Positions 28,301-40,800 of a stretch of 64,000 bases of DNA are shown piece by piece. The position numbers were made by a program, and so were the translations under genes. Source of the DNA: Anisakis pegreffii (lineage: Eukaryota > Nematoda > Chromadorea > Rhabditida > Anisakidae); contig JAPYMA010002796.1 of the NCBI GenBank assembly GCA_035041965.1, positions 62,001 through 126,000 on the forward strand. Direction: 5' to 3'. The notes beneath the pieces were generated by a model that worked only from the letters and a program-made list of their open reading frames with translations, ran no database searches and was not told the origin of the DNA. Within the stretch, counting starts at the first letter, position 1, and the number at the start of each line of letters is the position of its first letter.

Positions 28301-31300
28301 TTCAGAGCAAAATGTTTGTGTTGTGATCGTATTGAATCCGTTAATATACTCACATAGAGGTGTATATCCATATTCCTTCATCTATACAGCATAATCTACA
28401 ATTCATCCAATACATATACTCATTTGCCTATTTATTACCTGTAATGCCAAGTGTTAAACTGGTCAATGGTACTTCAAATCCTACGTGCAAATGTTATTGT
28501 ATTGGTGGGAAACGTATCAGTTACCCGTACGGATGGGTAGCTTCAACAAATCATGATCTCAATGCTATGGGTAAGTGGATAATTGATCTAGAAACTTGCG
28601 TATTCTCTTCGATTCATGTATTCAAGCCTTTTCTAAACGTCGTCTACAATAAGATTTAAACCCGTCAGCTTCATTCAATCGGTCATTTTATTGTTAGATT
28701 CTTTCTAAAATATATGCCATTTTCTGTGCCATTATTCATCTTGAGCAATGCACTGATTCGAGATAATCACCAGGAGAGATTAAAAAGACGAGCGGTCGAA
28801 TTGTGGTTCGAGATTTTATTTCGTTACTAAAACCGTTTCGAATTGAAATGCTTCTGTTCCATAGTCCAGCTGTTTCATTGTTGTGTGATGTGTTTTCATT
28901 GTTTATAACAATTCTGCGAATCTATTGTTTTCATGGTGGTGATTGATTGGAAGGATTAGTCCGCACGAAGAGGAAGTAATCCATCAGGCACACTCTCAGT
29001 CCGTTGAGTTCCCCTTCTCGTGCTTTCGCAGCTTTGATTTTGAAGATTTCTCTTCAGCTTCAATGATTTTATTCATGGAAAATTTGCTCCAGTCTGAAAG
29101 TTTCATTCAAATTTCAATCAAATCCCATTGATTGCTTCATTGAATTTTACGAAAAAAAAACATCATTGAATTGATTCGGATTTCCATATTCGATCTATTT
29201 TCAAGTTTTAAAAAAACAGCCACACATTCCGTCTCATACAATCAAAACGAAATCAAAATTTCATTAAGCCGCCTGCAAACTGCTAGTTCATCGTTTTGAA
29301 TTGTTGTTTATGTGTTTATGTTCTGAAAATTTGATTTTGGTCAAAAAAATTTTGAATATTTCCATACGAAATGAATGTTTAGCAATTAAATCAACTGCAT
29401 TCACAAAAAAAAATTGAGAGCTGCTTTGCTATTGTGTGTGACACAATACAATTCAACATAATACAGTGATGATTCACTCAATTTTGTATCCGATGAAAAC
29501 TGGTTTCAACAGTCGACTTTTGTGGCGAGATTTATTTCACTGCACGCATATAAAGGCAGAATAAATTACGACTGAATTTTGCTCTTATTGGACACTTTTG
29601 AATTTTAATTTTTGCTATGCGCATCATACACATAATTCAAATTTCAGTAACTGCATGATCATACACAGAGTTAGTATCATATACAGATCATAATCATTTG
29701 TAGTATTATACAATGCACTATGGTGACAGCCTTTGACTGGACTCTTCAGTTGTTGAATTTTGATTATTTCACTATTGATTCGTGACAAATTATTCAAGTG
29801 TTGATATTTCTATGAAATATTGCTGTTTCAGAGAATTTATAGCCAGTGAACATCGTGCATTTCTTCAATTTTAAGACAGCTGTGACTTCATTAAGCGAAA
29901 CTGTCAAAGGACGTAGAAACTCAACTCAATTCCGTGTCTGGCTTAGATTCTTGTAAATAGAATGGAACGTTAAGATAATTTAGTTTACACCCGAAAATCT
30001 TGACCAATTTTATGAATCTAAAGTGGACAAATAATTGACTTAGGTGAAATCGATATCTTTGAAAGAGTTTAGATTTTCCACTATGGATCTACGATGTACC
30101 GTGAGTGTTGGCGATATCTGTAGCGAGATTTTTCGGAATGTTTTTTCCACCAATGTTGTGTGGAATTCTCTAAGGAAATTGATGCATATTGTCTTATTGC
30201 AGTGTTACAATTTATTCCTCGATACTTCAACATTTTTGCCATATCTTTTTTCTGTTTTCGCATCTTTTTTCTTGTGAACTGGATTTGCTGTTCAATTAAA
30301 ATGGCACATTTTTATGCACCAACTCTATCGTGAACTTCAATCGTTTCATATCGATTTCATTTGTTCTCGTATTTGACACCATCGATGGATATTTTGAGCG
30401 AGTCAAAGTGTGATTCATAGTTTTGCAGATCTCCCTGATTATCGTTCTCTAACATTTCTAGACTCGATCGATCACCTGATTGTTCCAATAATACCTTTAG
30501 CTTGTTGTTAGTCCGATTATATTTCTTTGATCATCGATATGAATTCATGATTTCCGTGCCTTACCAATTCACGGTTTTTCAGCCGTATGAAAGCAATCGT
30601 TGATCTATTCTATTCGTCATCTCAGTCTCGTCTACTACATACTAATCGCTTGTTATCTGCTTGATTTAATCCTAAAGAAAGCAGCTAAAGTATTAGAGAT
30701 ATGTCAGTGAAAGTTTTGACGCGTAACCAAGGCAACCAAGAGATTTAGGCTGACGAATCAATAGCGAAAAACTTTGCTTGGTTGGTCTCTAACCTTGAAT
30801 CCACTGGAATGTTGTGTTGTGTGCAGTGAGGAATAATTTATGTGAAGTTTAAGAAATACACACAAATGTGTATGTGTACATCTATGTATAAGCAACTATA
30901 CTTGTGGCTACTACCTACTTTCTACTGGATGATTTAATTTGTGAATTATTCACAATACATGCAGAGTGCGATCCATTTGAGTAGTAGTGAAGAAAATTTA
31001 CGATGAATTGATTTGAGTAGACTTCATTCATTTTGTTCAAATCAACCTGTCTTAGTTGAACTTCCTGTGTTGTCGTTCCCCTCTTATCCAAGCTGTTCGT
31101 TTAATCAGACATTCGTAAATCTCTTCACCCTCGCATATTCTCTTTTCTTCGAATTTCAACTTCATCAGCTTTCCAACTTCCATATGATTGCAAAATTTCG
31201 ACGTTTCCCGTCTCGTATGAGACGTTCACATACCTATTCATATTCTCCGACGATTACAGGTATCTGCTTTTATTTGTATTGAGAATGCTGGTGCTAAGGC

Positions 31301-34300
31301 TGATTATAACTTTCGATGATTTGAGTGAGTGATTAATAGATATAAGAGACTTCCTTGTTAGTAGACAACGTCATTATTCGTGTACTCTGCGAGTGACAAA
31401 TTGGAATGTTGAATTAGGCATACATAATTTGACAGCAAAAGTATGACTGAACAGATATGGTGAAGAAATGAAAGATTAGAAAAAAATTTTTTGGCTTATT
31501 TTTTCTGAAAGAAGGAAGTGCAGAATGTAAAGTAAATGAATTTGCAAACTCATTGTCAGTAGTGAATTTGTTTTCTTAGTTGTATTACGCCAACGAAAGC
31601 AATCATCACCTGATATGATGGCGATCATAATTTCATTGACTCTTATCATATCATATCAAAACACTGTCGCATAGGGCAGAGTGAAAGCATGGCAGATGCT
31701 AAGTTATGATTTGACCAATCAACTGATAAAATGTTCGCTTGAATTTTTTGGCTTAAACCATTTCGAACACACACAGAAACTTTGTGATTATGATTTATTT
31801 TAGAGCAACTGTAAAAACTCCTCTTATCACTGTATGAATTGTTTACAATTGAGCTGATAACACTTTATCACTGTCAGTGATAAAGCTTAATCAGTGTCTT
31901 GATCATCCGTTCCATTAGCAATTGCATTTCAATACTTATTGCTGGTTGTCATCCAGTCGGCCCTCTGTCTTCTTGTTTCGAAATGATGTTTCGTGCCCAA
32001 ACTGAACGACGAAAGACGGAGTCTGTTGCTCAAGTCTCGCGTCTCGAAAGATTAAGACATCGATCGCAAATCTTAAGTCATATTAATCGTATACATTCCT
32101 CACATTCTGTAACAAGTAAATTTTTTTCTTTCTCTCGAATAAATCAAATTTCGAGTAACATATCATTTGAATATCAGCTGACCTGACAGTGAGGTAAATT
32201 TGAACATTTGTTTGTCAGCGTTGAAAAGCGTACGCGCAAGTAAGGATGATCGATCTGATGTGTTAAGTGACTAGATCATTAATGATATTGATATAATCAT
32301 AGCAATAGTGATAATTATAGAGAGCAAGGTGTTATTCATGAGAGTTTGATATGATTTGATAGTGATTTGATAGTAATCCTCATAATCATTGTTATCATTA
32401 ATTGATCAGTTCATTGCAGTTGACAGCAATCAGTTGATCCCAGACCGTCCGCCCGTGGAACAGGACGACGAGGCATTCGCATCGCAGTCTTTGTATCCAG
32501 CTGCTTTGAAACAGCTGGAACATCTGAGTATCGATCGGAAAACGAGTGCGTTTCAATTGATCATTCGATGAGTTTCAAACAAATTTATCCTTAATGCAAC
32601 GATACACCCTTTCTTCCCCTCTCGAATAATCTCTCTGTTTTTGTCGTGAACTGAAATTAATTTCAGGTGTTCCAGCACAGGTACTGAGTGCTCTAACGGG
32701 CAGTTCTGCAGCTGCTACGCACGCACGTGTTATGGGACGTGTGATGCGGGTTGTGGTCAGTGTGAACACAACATTCATTTCAATCAAAATTCTGAACCCA
32801 GACCCATTTTGACTCCGTTCAATTTCTTTCCAATTCGTATCATTCATTGTATCCGTCGGAGATCATTTTGTTGTACATTCAGCTGTATTTCTCGCTGACA
32901 GCAAATCAGTGATTGCTCTCAATGATTCTAACTTCAATATTTCTCAGTCAACATCGAAAATCTTCCACAGAACCATAGTTTTATTCATGCAATTTGGAAG
33001 TACTTTTCTGACAGTTTTCTATTGATCGTGCTCAATTTTATGATCACATCAAGAGGTGGTCTTGTTTACGAGATCAGCTGATCGATCGTTCAGGCATTGC
33101 TAAACAAAATGCTTTCAGGTGGCTGGCTCAAAAAAAGTCGGCAAGACTGCTTGTCTTCAACAATTGGCTTGTGTTAACGATATCACCAGTCAGGTAGTCA
33201 TATCTCTCAAATATTCTAAATCAGTTCAAATGTATTTATTCATCATAATTATTCTGCTTCTTCAATAAAGCATCCAATCAGAAATACTCCGTTTTATTAA
33301 GGATTGATGAATAATTTCTCAAAAGATTCTATGTGATGAACTTAGTCTGCGTGACATTTTGCCGTTTGACTATATGAACTAATATATTGTTTTTCAAAAC
33401 TTATATGCAAACGAAAGGCATGAAGAATGTTTAAATTGCTCTCTAAAAATCAGTCCTGTGAATAGGAAATTGTTCGTGTGGAATAATTTTTATTGAGATA
33501 TTGTGAGATTCAATGTTTCAAGCGATGTTATGGGATAGAGCGTATAAATATATGTATATCAAGATTGGCATGGGGACGGATTTGTTTCTGTCCATCCCTG
33601 CGGGGAAACGAAAAGTCACTTCTGCCCTCCCAGTTTCCTTCGTTGTCGTCCTTGTGAGGACCCCCCGCAAGGACGGCGTCCCCGTTGCAGTCTCAAAATT
33701 TATGATTTGATTTCTGAAATGAATCGCTCACTCACTCGTTTTGCAGCCATATGAGCCAACAATCGACGACACCTACCAAGTTCAAATGGACTATGGTGAT
33801 CGACCAAAAGAGATTATGGTGTTTCATGACACGGCTGGACTGAACGAATATGGACCCGTTGAGTTGAGGAGACCGTACATACAGGTAACTTTTACCGTGT
33901 TCTATGCCACCTATGCAAACCTTCAATTGTTCAGGTCGTTTGAATTGCCTGAACGAATCATTTCTGTGCTATGTTGAAATAAAATCAACACATCTAGCCT
34001 TAACTAGTGGGATTCAACGCATCAATAGTTTCAATGAAGTTGACCTGAATTAAAGTTCAAATAGCTGTACTGAATTAGAAATTATGGAACTAGTTAACGC
34101 ACTTGTTCCGAAAAATTTTGTAATTCTCGATTTTTTTTGCGATTTATCGTCAGTTTCGACCGATTTATATGCAGTATCTGTTCTGAGGTAGAGAGTACAA
34201 ATTTGGTTTGGGTCTATTTTACAGTTGTTTTGAAAATGATCAGTGTATTTGAGGTTGCCGATGCGTTCGTCCTGGTCTATTCGGTTCTAGATCATGAGTC

Positions 34301-35085
34301 GTTTAATCGAATGGATATGTTGAAGAAGTTTATCGATAAGCAGTTCGGAAAAGATAAAAAAGAAGTGAATTTTCATTCTTCCATTCATTTTTGTCACTTT
34401 TTCGCTTTTTTTGATCGAAATTTCATCATTCCATCGTCGTTTTCCCATTGAGGAAGTTTGAAACTTCATTTTGTTCAAATGGTATTGTTGGCCATGCGTA
34501 AATACGTGTTGGATTTGAGGTGCCGATTGTTGTTTTGGGGACGATGTGCGATTTACCGGGTCATAAAGTAGACAGTGATTTTGCACAAAATTGGGCGAAT
34601 CGAGAGAAAGGTAACGACTGCTTCGATTATTGAGGGTTTTTATGAGAAATAGATGCCAAACCACTTTTAGGAATCGCTTTCAGCTCATTTCAGTGGTACT
34701 TATTATACGTTTAGATTAACTGAACTGATATTTCTTACAGTGAAATTGTATGAGGTGACAGCGAAAGATCGAAATACTCTCGTAGATTTGGTAATCTATT
34801 TGGGAGGTCGACATTTTCATTCACAGCGTTCGTTTCCATTTTTCATTTTGCAAAAGATTTTCTCCTTTTCCTCACATGAATTTCCACCAAACTAAAAAAA
34901 TTTTTCGATGTGAAATTATTCCGCAAGAATTTCATCAAAAAAAGCACATCTTCCTTATGGATATTATCACCGTTATACCATTGCACTTTCAAATGGTCAT
35001 TTCAATTTCAGGTGAATCGAAATTTTCATTATCGAAGAAATTAAAGCCAGAAAAATCAAATGCGGCCATACAAATGGATATATGA
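16393..35085 (+). CDS. kbrl-1: kappaB-Ras (NKIRAS/KBRL) small GTPase, model with long N-terminal extension
   Basis: Thirteen exons: 16393-16411, 20591-20692, 22928-23125, 31056-31259, 31957-32115, 32420-32545, 32667-32755, 33119-33193, 33747-33884, 34254-34364, 34520-34610, 34741-34827 and 35012-35085 (TGA). All junction phases agree (introns 1-6 are phase 1), giving 490 residues. kappaB-Ras proteins are atypical Ras GTPases that bind IkappaB and Ral regulators. The last 200 residues match along their whole length: P-loop GSKKVGKT (about residues 302-309), HDTAGL with Leu at the Ras Gln61 position, [31 protein letters not shown] and a KFSLSKK tail. The first 290 residues are Ser/Thr-rich, then basic, and match nothing I know; vertebrate NKIRAS has about 192 residues. 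The 8-kb join 23125 to 31056 is the weakest: the exons before it could be a separate transcript, or exon 31056 could begin later, at 31169. The gene name is by family only. Donor gtcagt at 32756 is weak but gives the conserved VVVAG. Confidence 0.65.
17835..17897. repeat. Perfect hairpin, 25-bp arms, 13-base loop
   Basis: The left arm is 17835-17859 (starts GAGTTTCTGGTATC) and the right arm is 17873-17897, its exact reverse complement. The loop is 17860-17872 and repeats the motif ATTACCTGGATT. Imperfect symmetry continues outward (ATTTCGG on one side, CCGAAAC on the other). It resembles a small fold-back or miniature inverted-repeat element. It lies in intron 1 of the kappaB-Ras model. Confidence 0.93.
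18181..18246 (+). repeat. Dispersed direct repeat, copy A
   Basis: About 66 bases beginning TATTACGAGCGATTATGC and including TTTATGAATATGATTGTTAA and ACATTTATTCAA. They recur with a handful of changes at 19394-19460. The two lie 1.2 kb apart in the same orientation in intron 1 of the kappaB-Ras model. Confidence 0.92.
19371..19393 (+). repeat. Interstitial telomeric repeat tract (TTAGGC)n
   Basis: Reads TAGGC, TTAGGC, TTAGGT, TTAGGC: almost four units of the nematode telomere repeat in tandem with one substitution. It ends exactly where copy B of the direct repeat (19394-19460) begins. Such internal tracts are known scars of break repair involving telomerase or telomere capture; that origin is inferred here. 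Confidence 0.88.
19394..19460 (+). repeat. Dispersed direct repeat, copy B, abutting the telomeric tract
   Basis: Copy of 18181-18246 with a few substitutions. It shares the ACGAGCGATTATGC start and the ACATTTATTCAA end. Its left border coincides with the end of the TTAGGC tract, which marks that point as a rearrangement junction. Confidence 0.92.
28425..28570 (+). other. Possible additional exon in intron 3 of the kappaB-Ras model
   Basis: An open frame containing [18 protein letters not shown] and [17 protein letters not shown] ends at a textbook donor (GG, then gtaagt at 28571). The end phase is 1, like every other intron in this part of the gene. A short version (28541-28570) after a TAG acceptor would fit in phase between 23125 and 31056. 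Longer versions do not fit in phase. It may be an alternative or skipped exon, or chance. Confidence 0.25.
32667..35085 (+). other. GTPase domain exons of the kappaB-Ras gene
   Basis: The well-supported part of the previous model. It spans exons 32667-32755 (contains ATG of MGRVMRVV, a plausible conventional start), 33119-33193 (P-loop), 33747-33884 (switch regions), 34254-34364, 34520-34610, 34741-34827 and 35012-35085. The guanine-specificity motif, usually NKxD, reads TMCD here (in [11 protein letters not shown]), so Asn and Lys are both replaced while Asp stays. Human NKIRAS keeps NKxD as I recall. Acceptors at 34253 and 34519 are unusual (TTTGAG rather than TTTCAG), yet the protein match across both joins is exact in register. 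Confidence 0.92.
33567..33700. repeat. GC-rich inverted-repeat island inside an intron
   Basis: About 130 bases of strikingly GC-rich sequence in an otherwise AT-rich intron of the kappaB-Ras gene (between exons 33119-33193 and 33747-33884). GGCATGGGGACGG at the left roughly faces GGCGTCCCCGTTGC at the right, and GTCCTTG (about 33648) faces CAAGGAC (about 33668). It contains several blocks of C or G such as ACCCCCCGC. It is not part of the conserved protein and is probably a small fold-back or minisatellite-type insertion. I do not recognise the family. Confidence 0.65.
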
Positions 35086-37848
35086 AGAAGAATTCGGGAA
35101 TAGGTGCGAGGATAATCTGAATATTACCAATTCATTATTGCCAAATGCAATCAACGATTCCAGTGGAATCGCGTTGATCAACGAACGATTCGAATCGTTT
35201 CTTTTGGAACGTTAAACTGAATTTGTTTCGTGCAAATCGAACCACAAGTTTGTATCCATCATTCCGCCTCAACGTAAACGAACTCAGAGAAATTTTTGTT
35301 GTGTTTTTGTGTTGTTTTTCGAGCGATTTTTATTTCATTTTCACTAAAACTTTGACTTTTCGCGTATATTTGTTAATAGTATTGTTGAGATTTTCACCGT
35401 AAATTTCTTCAAATTTACTCTATTCAAATGTAATTGAAAACTCATTGACAGCTTATTGAATTCGTTGTTGTAATATAATTTGCGCAGTTGATTTATTGTT
35501 ACACGGTACAGCATACTTGCCTTGTTTTCATTTCCTATTTATTAGGTTTTGCTTACGCGAATCTTTTTTTTTGTTTTGTTTAAGTCAGTTTTCGACGAAA
35601 TCGTAGACGATTTCAGTTGGGATATTCTAGAAGATTTCCATTGTTTGCCGAAAATTCGTCCGCTCTACAGCTAAACATTACTGGAAGTCAAGTTGTTTCT
35701 ACGGTCTTCTCTTGAAAAGCTCTCTTGGATTCGCTTTATAAGGCGATTATCGCTCGTTATACTGGAGATTTTGAAGGGCTTGTCCTGAAGGAATTCCGAA
35801 TCTTAGTTATGATAGATGGATTTTCTGCTTTGGAACATGGAAGTTCGGCGGTTTTTCTGCAAACAAGCTGGACAAAACAATCGATTCCTCAAAAATATCC
35901 CATATCCCGAAATGAGGTGATTTTATCGAAGAAAATCGTCATATTCCGGTTTCGAAACCAGCATAATTCGTTATGCTCTCGTGATTGACTATAATGTACG
36001 TAGTTGTTCTTTCTACTTGATATGTTCATTGATTAGTGATGATACTATTTCTGATTATACTTATTATTGTTATTTGTATAGAATCGGGTTCACCATCGTT
36101 AAACTGTGCTTTACGCTAATTTTGGCCTCTTTGAAATTAGTTGTTATTTTTTTGTTTGCATTGTTGCTGACTGAATTTTGATCTGGACGTATTGTTGTGT
36201 AAATATTATAAGAATGTGATATATAACAACACTAATAAATAATAATATCAAGAATGATAATAATTACTGTTATAATGTTGATTTCGTTGTATCTTTATAA
36301 TTCTTTTGAAATGTCATGAATACAAGAATGAATAAATGAATGTTCTTAAAAAATTCGGTGTTCTGCATCCAATTAATCACATTTTCAACACCAGAAATTC
36401 ATCAATTCAACGAATTCCATTCTGTAAAATAGATTTTTCGAGTGTTCATGAATGAAAAATATTGTTTGCAGTGAGCTTCACTCATGCAGCAGTGCAGCTT
36501 CACAATTTCACACAAAAAAAGTTTCACAGGTTTTTGGGCTTTTTCATTCACAGTTTTTCGGTTTCTATGAAAATGCGGATTCGGAAGTGAACTTAAAATG
36601 CCATTCATAAATTTTTACGGGGTTTTTTCAATGAGAAATTTTCACTTCGATTATTTGTTATTATTGATACTTTGAAATTTGAATTAATATAGCGTTTCAG
36701 TAGCTGACGTAAGTCTCGCAACGATTACTTGCAAAATGAACTTTGTTACTTCGGAATGTCGCATTGAACCTAGCTGCTCCGAACCGAGCCGAACAATTGA
36801 AAATATGACACGATCCAGTTGCATGGTCATCATCCTTTTTCGTGCATTTCGTGTAGCCTGAGGCTATTTGCGGGTGTGAACGTGTGTTTTATTTTAGTTG
36901 CAATCAATCAATCACCCCCGTAAACCAGATAAGGACTATCGGATGCGATAGATGAGGTATGAAACGTGGTGAGGTTTGTATGGCCCTGGAACAGTCACGA
37001 TTTGCCGTCATTTACACACAATATGTTCATCGTATCAGTTGGAATAATTTCTGTGTCCGTGTGTTATTTTCATTGGTTGTTGTTGTTGTTGTTATTTTGC
37101 TACACTTTGCATTGATGATTGATTCCCTGTGCAGTTGGTTTCTGCGATAAAGAATTGTTGTGAGCAATTGAACGTGTTGATGACGGCAGCAGTTCGCACA
37201 TACGAAAGAATTTCGCGTTTGCAAATGCACTTCTAAGGTCCTCTCCAGTAATTTCGATTCGTGGAATGCAACGAATAAACTTTTTGTAATGCATTGTTGT
37301 TGTTTGTTCTTATATTCCAGCAAAAAATCCGTATTGAATTGTATTCTAACGATTATAGCGCGTGGTTCTATGAGGAGTTGTTTTAATGGTTGCTTGTGAA
37401 AGATGTGAACATTCCATGAATGCGATAATAACCGATAAATGTTGTTCTTCGATCCCTTATTCGATTCCGCCCTTCTATTGTTCATTTGTCTGTTTGTTCC
37501 TTTTTTTCTCATCAGTTGAAACACAGAGCAGATTTTCTCGCTCGATAACGTTCTGTCGGTGTTTTTTTTCCTCACTAGTAGTCGACAAAATACATCAATT
37601 ATGATTTATGTTTTGCAGTCATTCAGTCAGGATCTCGCGTATCTCTCTGTTCTTATATTCATCGAAATTCGAATGTTGAAACTAAATTCATTCCAGTGAA
37701 TTATTGCCGATTTTTATTTACAGATTATAATTGGTTGTTTTGAACGCAAAAAAGTTTGTTTTCTGCTTCCGGTCAAAATTTGTGAAGTGCGATCAAATTT
37801 GTGTTCGCCTTGTTGTTGTTGTCAATTCAAGTGAGTGGATGTAAGAAA
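35086..37848. other. Spacer between the kappaB-Ras and MATH-BTB genes
   Basis: No supported exon. The 3' untranslated region of the upstream gene must lie at the left end. The longest open frame here (minus strand, 37027-37575) is low-complexity over GTT/AAC runs and has no homology I recognise. The region just before 37849 probably holds the promoter, 5' leader or trans-splice acceptor of the MATH-BTB gene. Confidence 0.6.
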
Positions 37849-40800
37849 ATGGATGAAGGTGAAGTTGGTCACGATCTGAGCAGTGCCAGTAACTTGTCGA
37901 CGGCTGGTCCATCACATCCGCAACATGTCACATTTTGCTTACCGTCAGTTCCAGCGAAGCCCGGTAACACGATGAGGAGTACATGCGTTACGAGGGTACA
38001 ACCCATTAATCTCAAACAGTACTGGAAGGTTTGTTCGTTCGTTTGTTCGATTGTTTTGATTCGTTAAAATTTTTGTTGAGTCATTTGAACATTTTTAGTT
38101 GTCATCATGTTTAGTATGGCAGGTTTTGCTTACAAGTAGGTCATTTTTAGTTTTTGTTGATTTCACCAATAGTGAATAATTATATATTCCTCCGTCAGAT
38201 GCAAGTTTTATGCTAGGGTATAGGTCGAAGAAAACGCAATTCCCAACATTTTCTTTGAAAATGATAGTGAGAGAGTGAGAATCACTTGAAGTGATGTGCA
38301 AAAATTTTAAGTGTTGCATGCAGATTTTATCTCTTTTATTTGGTTTTGAAGTTATCAGAGCATTCAAAAATGTGCTGCAATTCAAAGTGTATTTGTGGAA
38401 GCTGCTACTGGTTTTTTGATAGATATCTTTTCAGATAGAGAATTTCCCGACGGTAGCAAAATTGGCGTTGCCTGGTAATTGTTTACGTAGTAATATATTT
38501 CGTGATGCTGCTTTGCCAGAAGCTTGTTGGCAGTTGTGTTTATACCCGGGTGGTAAACGTTTAGAGAATGCGAATAACGTCTCTTTATTCCTCAAAATGT
38601 CTTCCACATCACCCACCAGAGAGGTTCGTTCCGTTGTTTTTGTTCAGTTTTTTGTTCGTTTTTGGATTTTTTGATTTGATTCGGGTGTATTATAATTTTG
38701 CAAAATTGAATACTTGAATGTGATAATTTTGTGAAGGGATGTTGAAGATACGAATTATGCGAATTAATATTTGTGTAATATTATTTGATTTAGGTTCGTA
38801 TCAAAGTGGAGTATCGTTTTTATTTTCTGAATGATAACGATCAAGCGTTGTTCAGTAATGTGAACGTTGGTGAATTTCACGCGAAACCACCGAAAGGTGG
38901 ACATTCATGGGGCTTGCGTAATATACCAAGACAGAAGGTGAGTGCTGCGATGGATTATTAGTTTTGATCTAGTTTCAGCGAAAACTGGCTTGCATAGCTG
39001 TAGATTCACGCGCCAATTTGAAAAAGTTCTTTTTTTTTACCGAATTCATTTCTCAAATTCAGTCTCATTCAATTTCGTCGTGGTGAGCTTGACTTATCGA
39101 TGTAAGTAAAAGTGAGGTAATTGGAGTTTGAATGTTGATTCAAGTGTCGAGGCTCGAAGTTGTGTGAATGCGATGAATATAAGAGATCAGCCATGAATAA
39201 ATTGTGAGAATTGACTTGGTACTTGAGCGAATAAATTTGAGCAGTTGTCAATTTGTTTGTCATTTTGTCATGTCAATTTGTCAATCAGTAAATTTTTCGA
39301 ATAAATTTGTCAATCAATGCAGGTGCTGAATTGTGTACGAGAAGATGGAACGTTGGCTATATCGTGCCATATCGAATTAATACCAGATATTAATCGAGTT
39401 AAGTGTTCTAGCAATAGGCAAGTGTTGATCACTCCAACTACTCCTGTTAGTTTTGGTTGTTTCGATTTTTTTTTGTTTGATTGCTTGATGTTTCTGTAGT
39501 AATAATTCACTGGGATGGATTTTCGATTAACGTTCTTCACTTTTTATTGCTTTATTGAATTATCGGAAACAGTTGTCTAGCATGGCACCTGGACGTTTTG
39601 TATGTATGTTTTGTTTGTGTGAACATGTTAGTTGTAAGGGCAGTTTGCTTGGATGAATGGTTCACGATTAGTATTTCATATTCAGAGCGCGGGAGGTCGG
39701 TTGAGAGGTAGAGTTTGGCGGGTTGTGAGCCTGATTTGTTTATTGATGAGAAGGTCGTTAAAGCGTTAGAGTGCTTTTTGTTGATTAGATTTATATGTTT
39801 GGTGATGATTCGAGGCGAGTATGTAAGGATATTGATTCTTACGGTAGCGTTGTTGTGTTTTTTAGGTATGTACAGGATTCGTGGAGCGTCAAACGAAAGC
39901 ACTCGAAAATGGTTTTTTAGCAGATTGCGAAGTGGAATGCAACGGTCAAATAATTCCAGTGCATAGATTCGTGCTGAGTACACATTCAAAGGTTGATTTT
40001 TAGTGATATTTAGTGATGAATTTTTGAATTGTTTGATGCGTTGGGGTGAGATTGGATGTGATATCGTGTTGCAGATGATAGAAATGTTGAGCTTATTGTT
40101 AGCGAAAAGTTGATTTAGTGCAGAAGATTTTATCGTTTGCGTTATTGTTATTGTTGTTGTGGTTGTTTTTCAGGTGTTCAGTGCGATGTTTTCGCACGAT
40201 GATATGCAGGAGTCAAAGGAGAAGAAAGTGGTTATGAAGGATACGGACGTGGAATCTGTTAAGTTCGTCTTTGGTTGATTTATTTTTATTTTTGAAATAC
40301 GTTGCAGTTGCTGTGTCCACTGGTAAAGAATACAAATGAATTCAGTTGTGCTCATTGTGATGATGGGTCATTTATTTAGATAGTTATTGATAATATCATT
40401 GAGATAACTTACGTTGTATTTTGGATAAGATCGAGTATGAATGTGCATTGAGAATTTATTGATACCGAACAACCGAGAACTCAAGAATGTGTCATATATT
40501 GTGTAGTTTTTTTCGTTTTCTCTAGAGAAAGTGTTCGTTTGATGGTGGTGAATTGAAACGTAGTGATAGTAAATGTAAAGTATGTATTGATGAATTTCGA
40601 TTGTATGAGAGCAAAAGATGGAATGATTTGGAGATGTGGATTGCTTTAGGATGATGTTACGTTATATGTATTGTGGAGAGGTGGACGTCGAATCGAACGC
40701 AGAAGGTGTGATGGTGTTGGCGGAACGCTATCAGATGGACGATTTGAAGCAGATCTGCGAGGAGAAGTTATGTTCACAAGTGGATCGCAGCAATATCACT

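Noticed and set aside
28966..29131. Possible exon [18 protein letters not shown] on the plus strand
   Set aside because: It opens after a TAG acceptor-like site but has no good donor in a phase compatible with the neighbouring exons.
37027..37575. 182-codon minus-strand open frame, the longest in the window
   Set aside because: It covers GTT/AAC simple sequence, is rich in Asn, Thr and Lys, has no domain or splice pattern I recognise, and lies in the leader region of the MATH-BTB gene.
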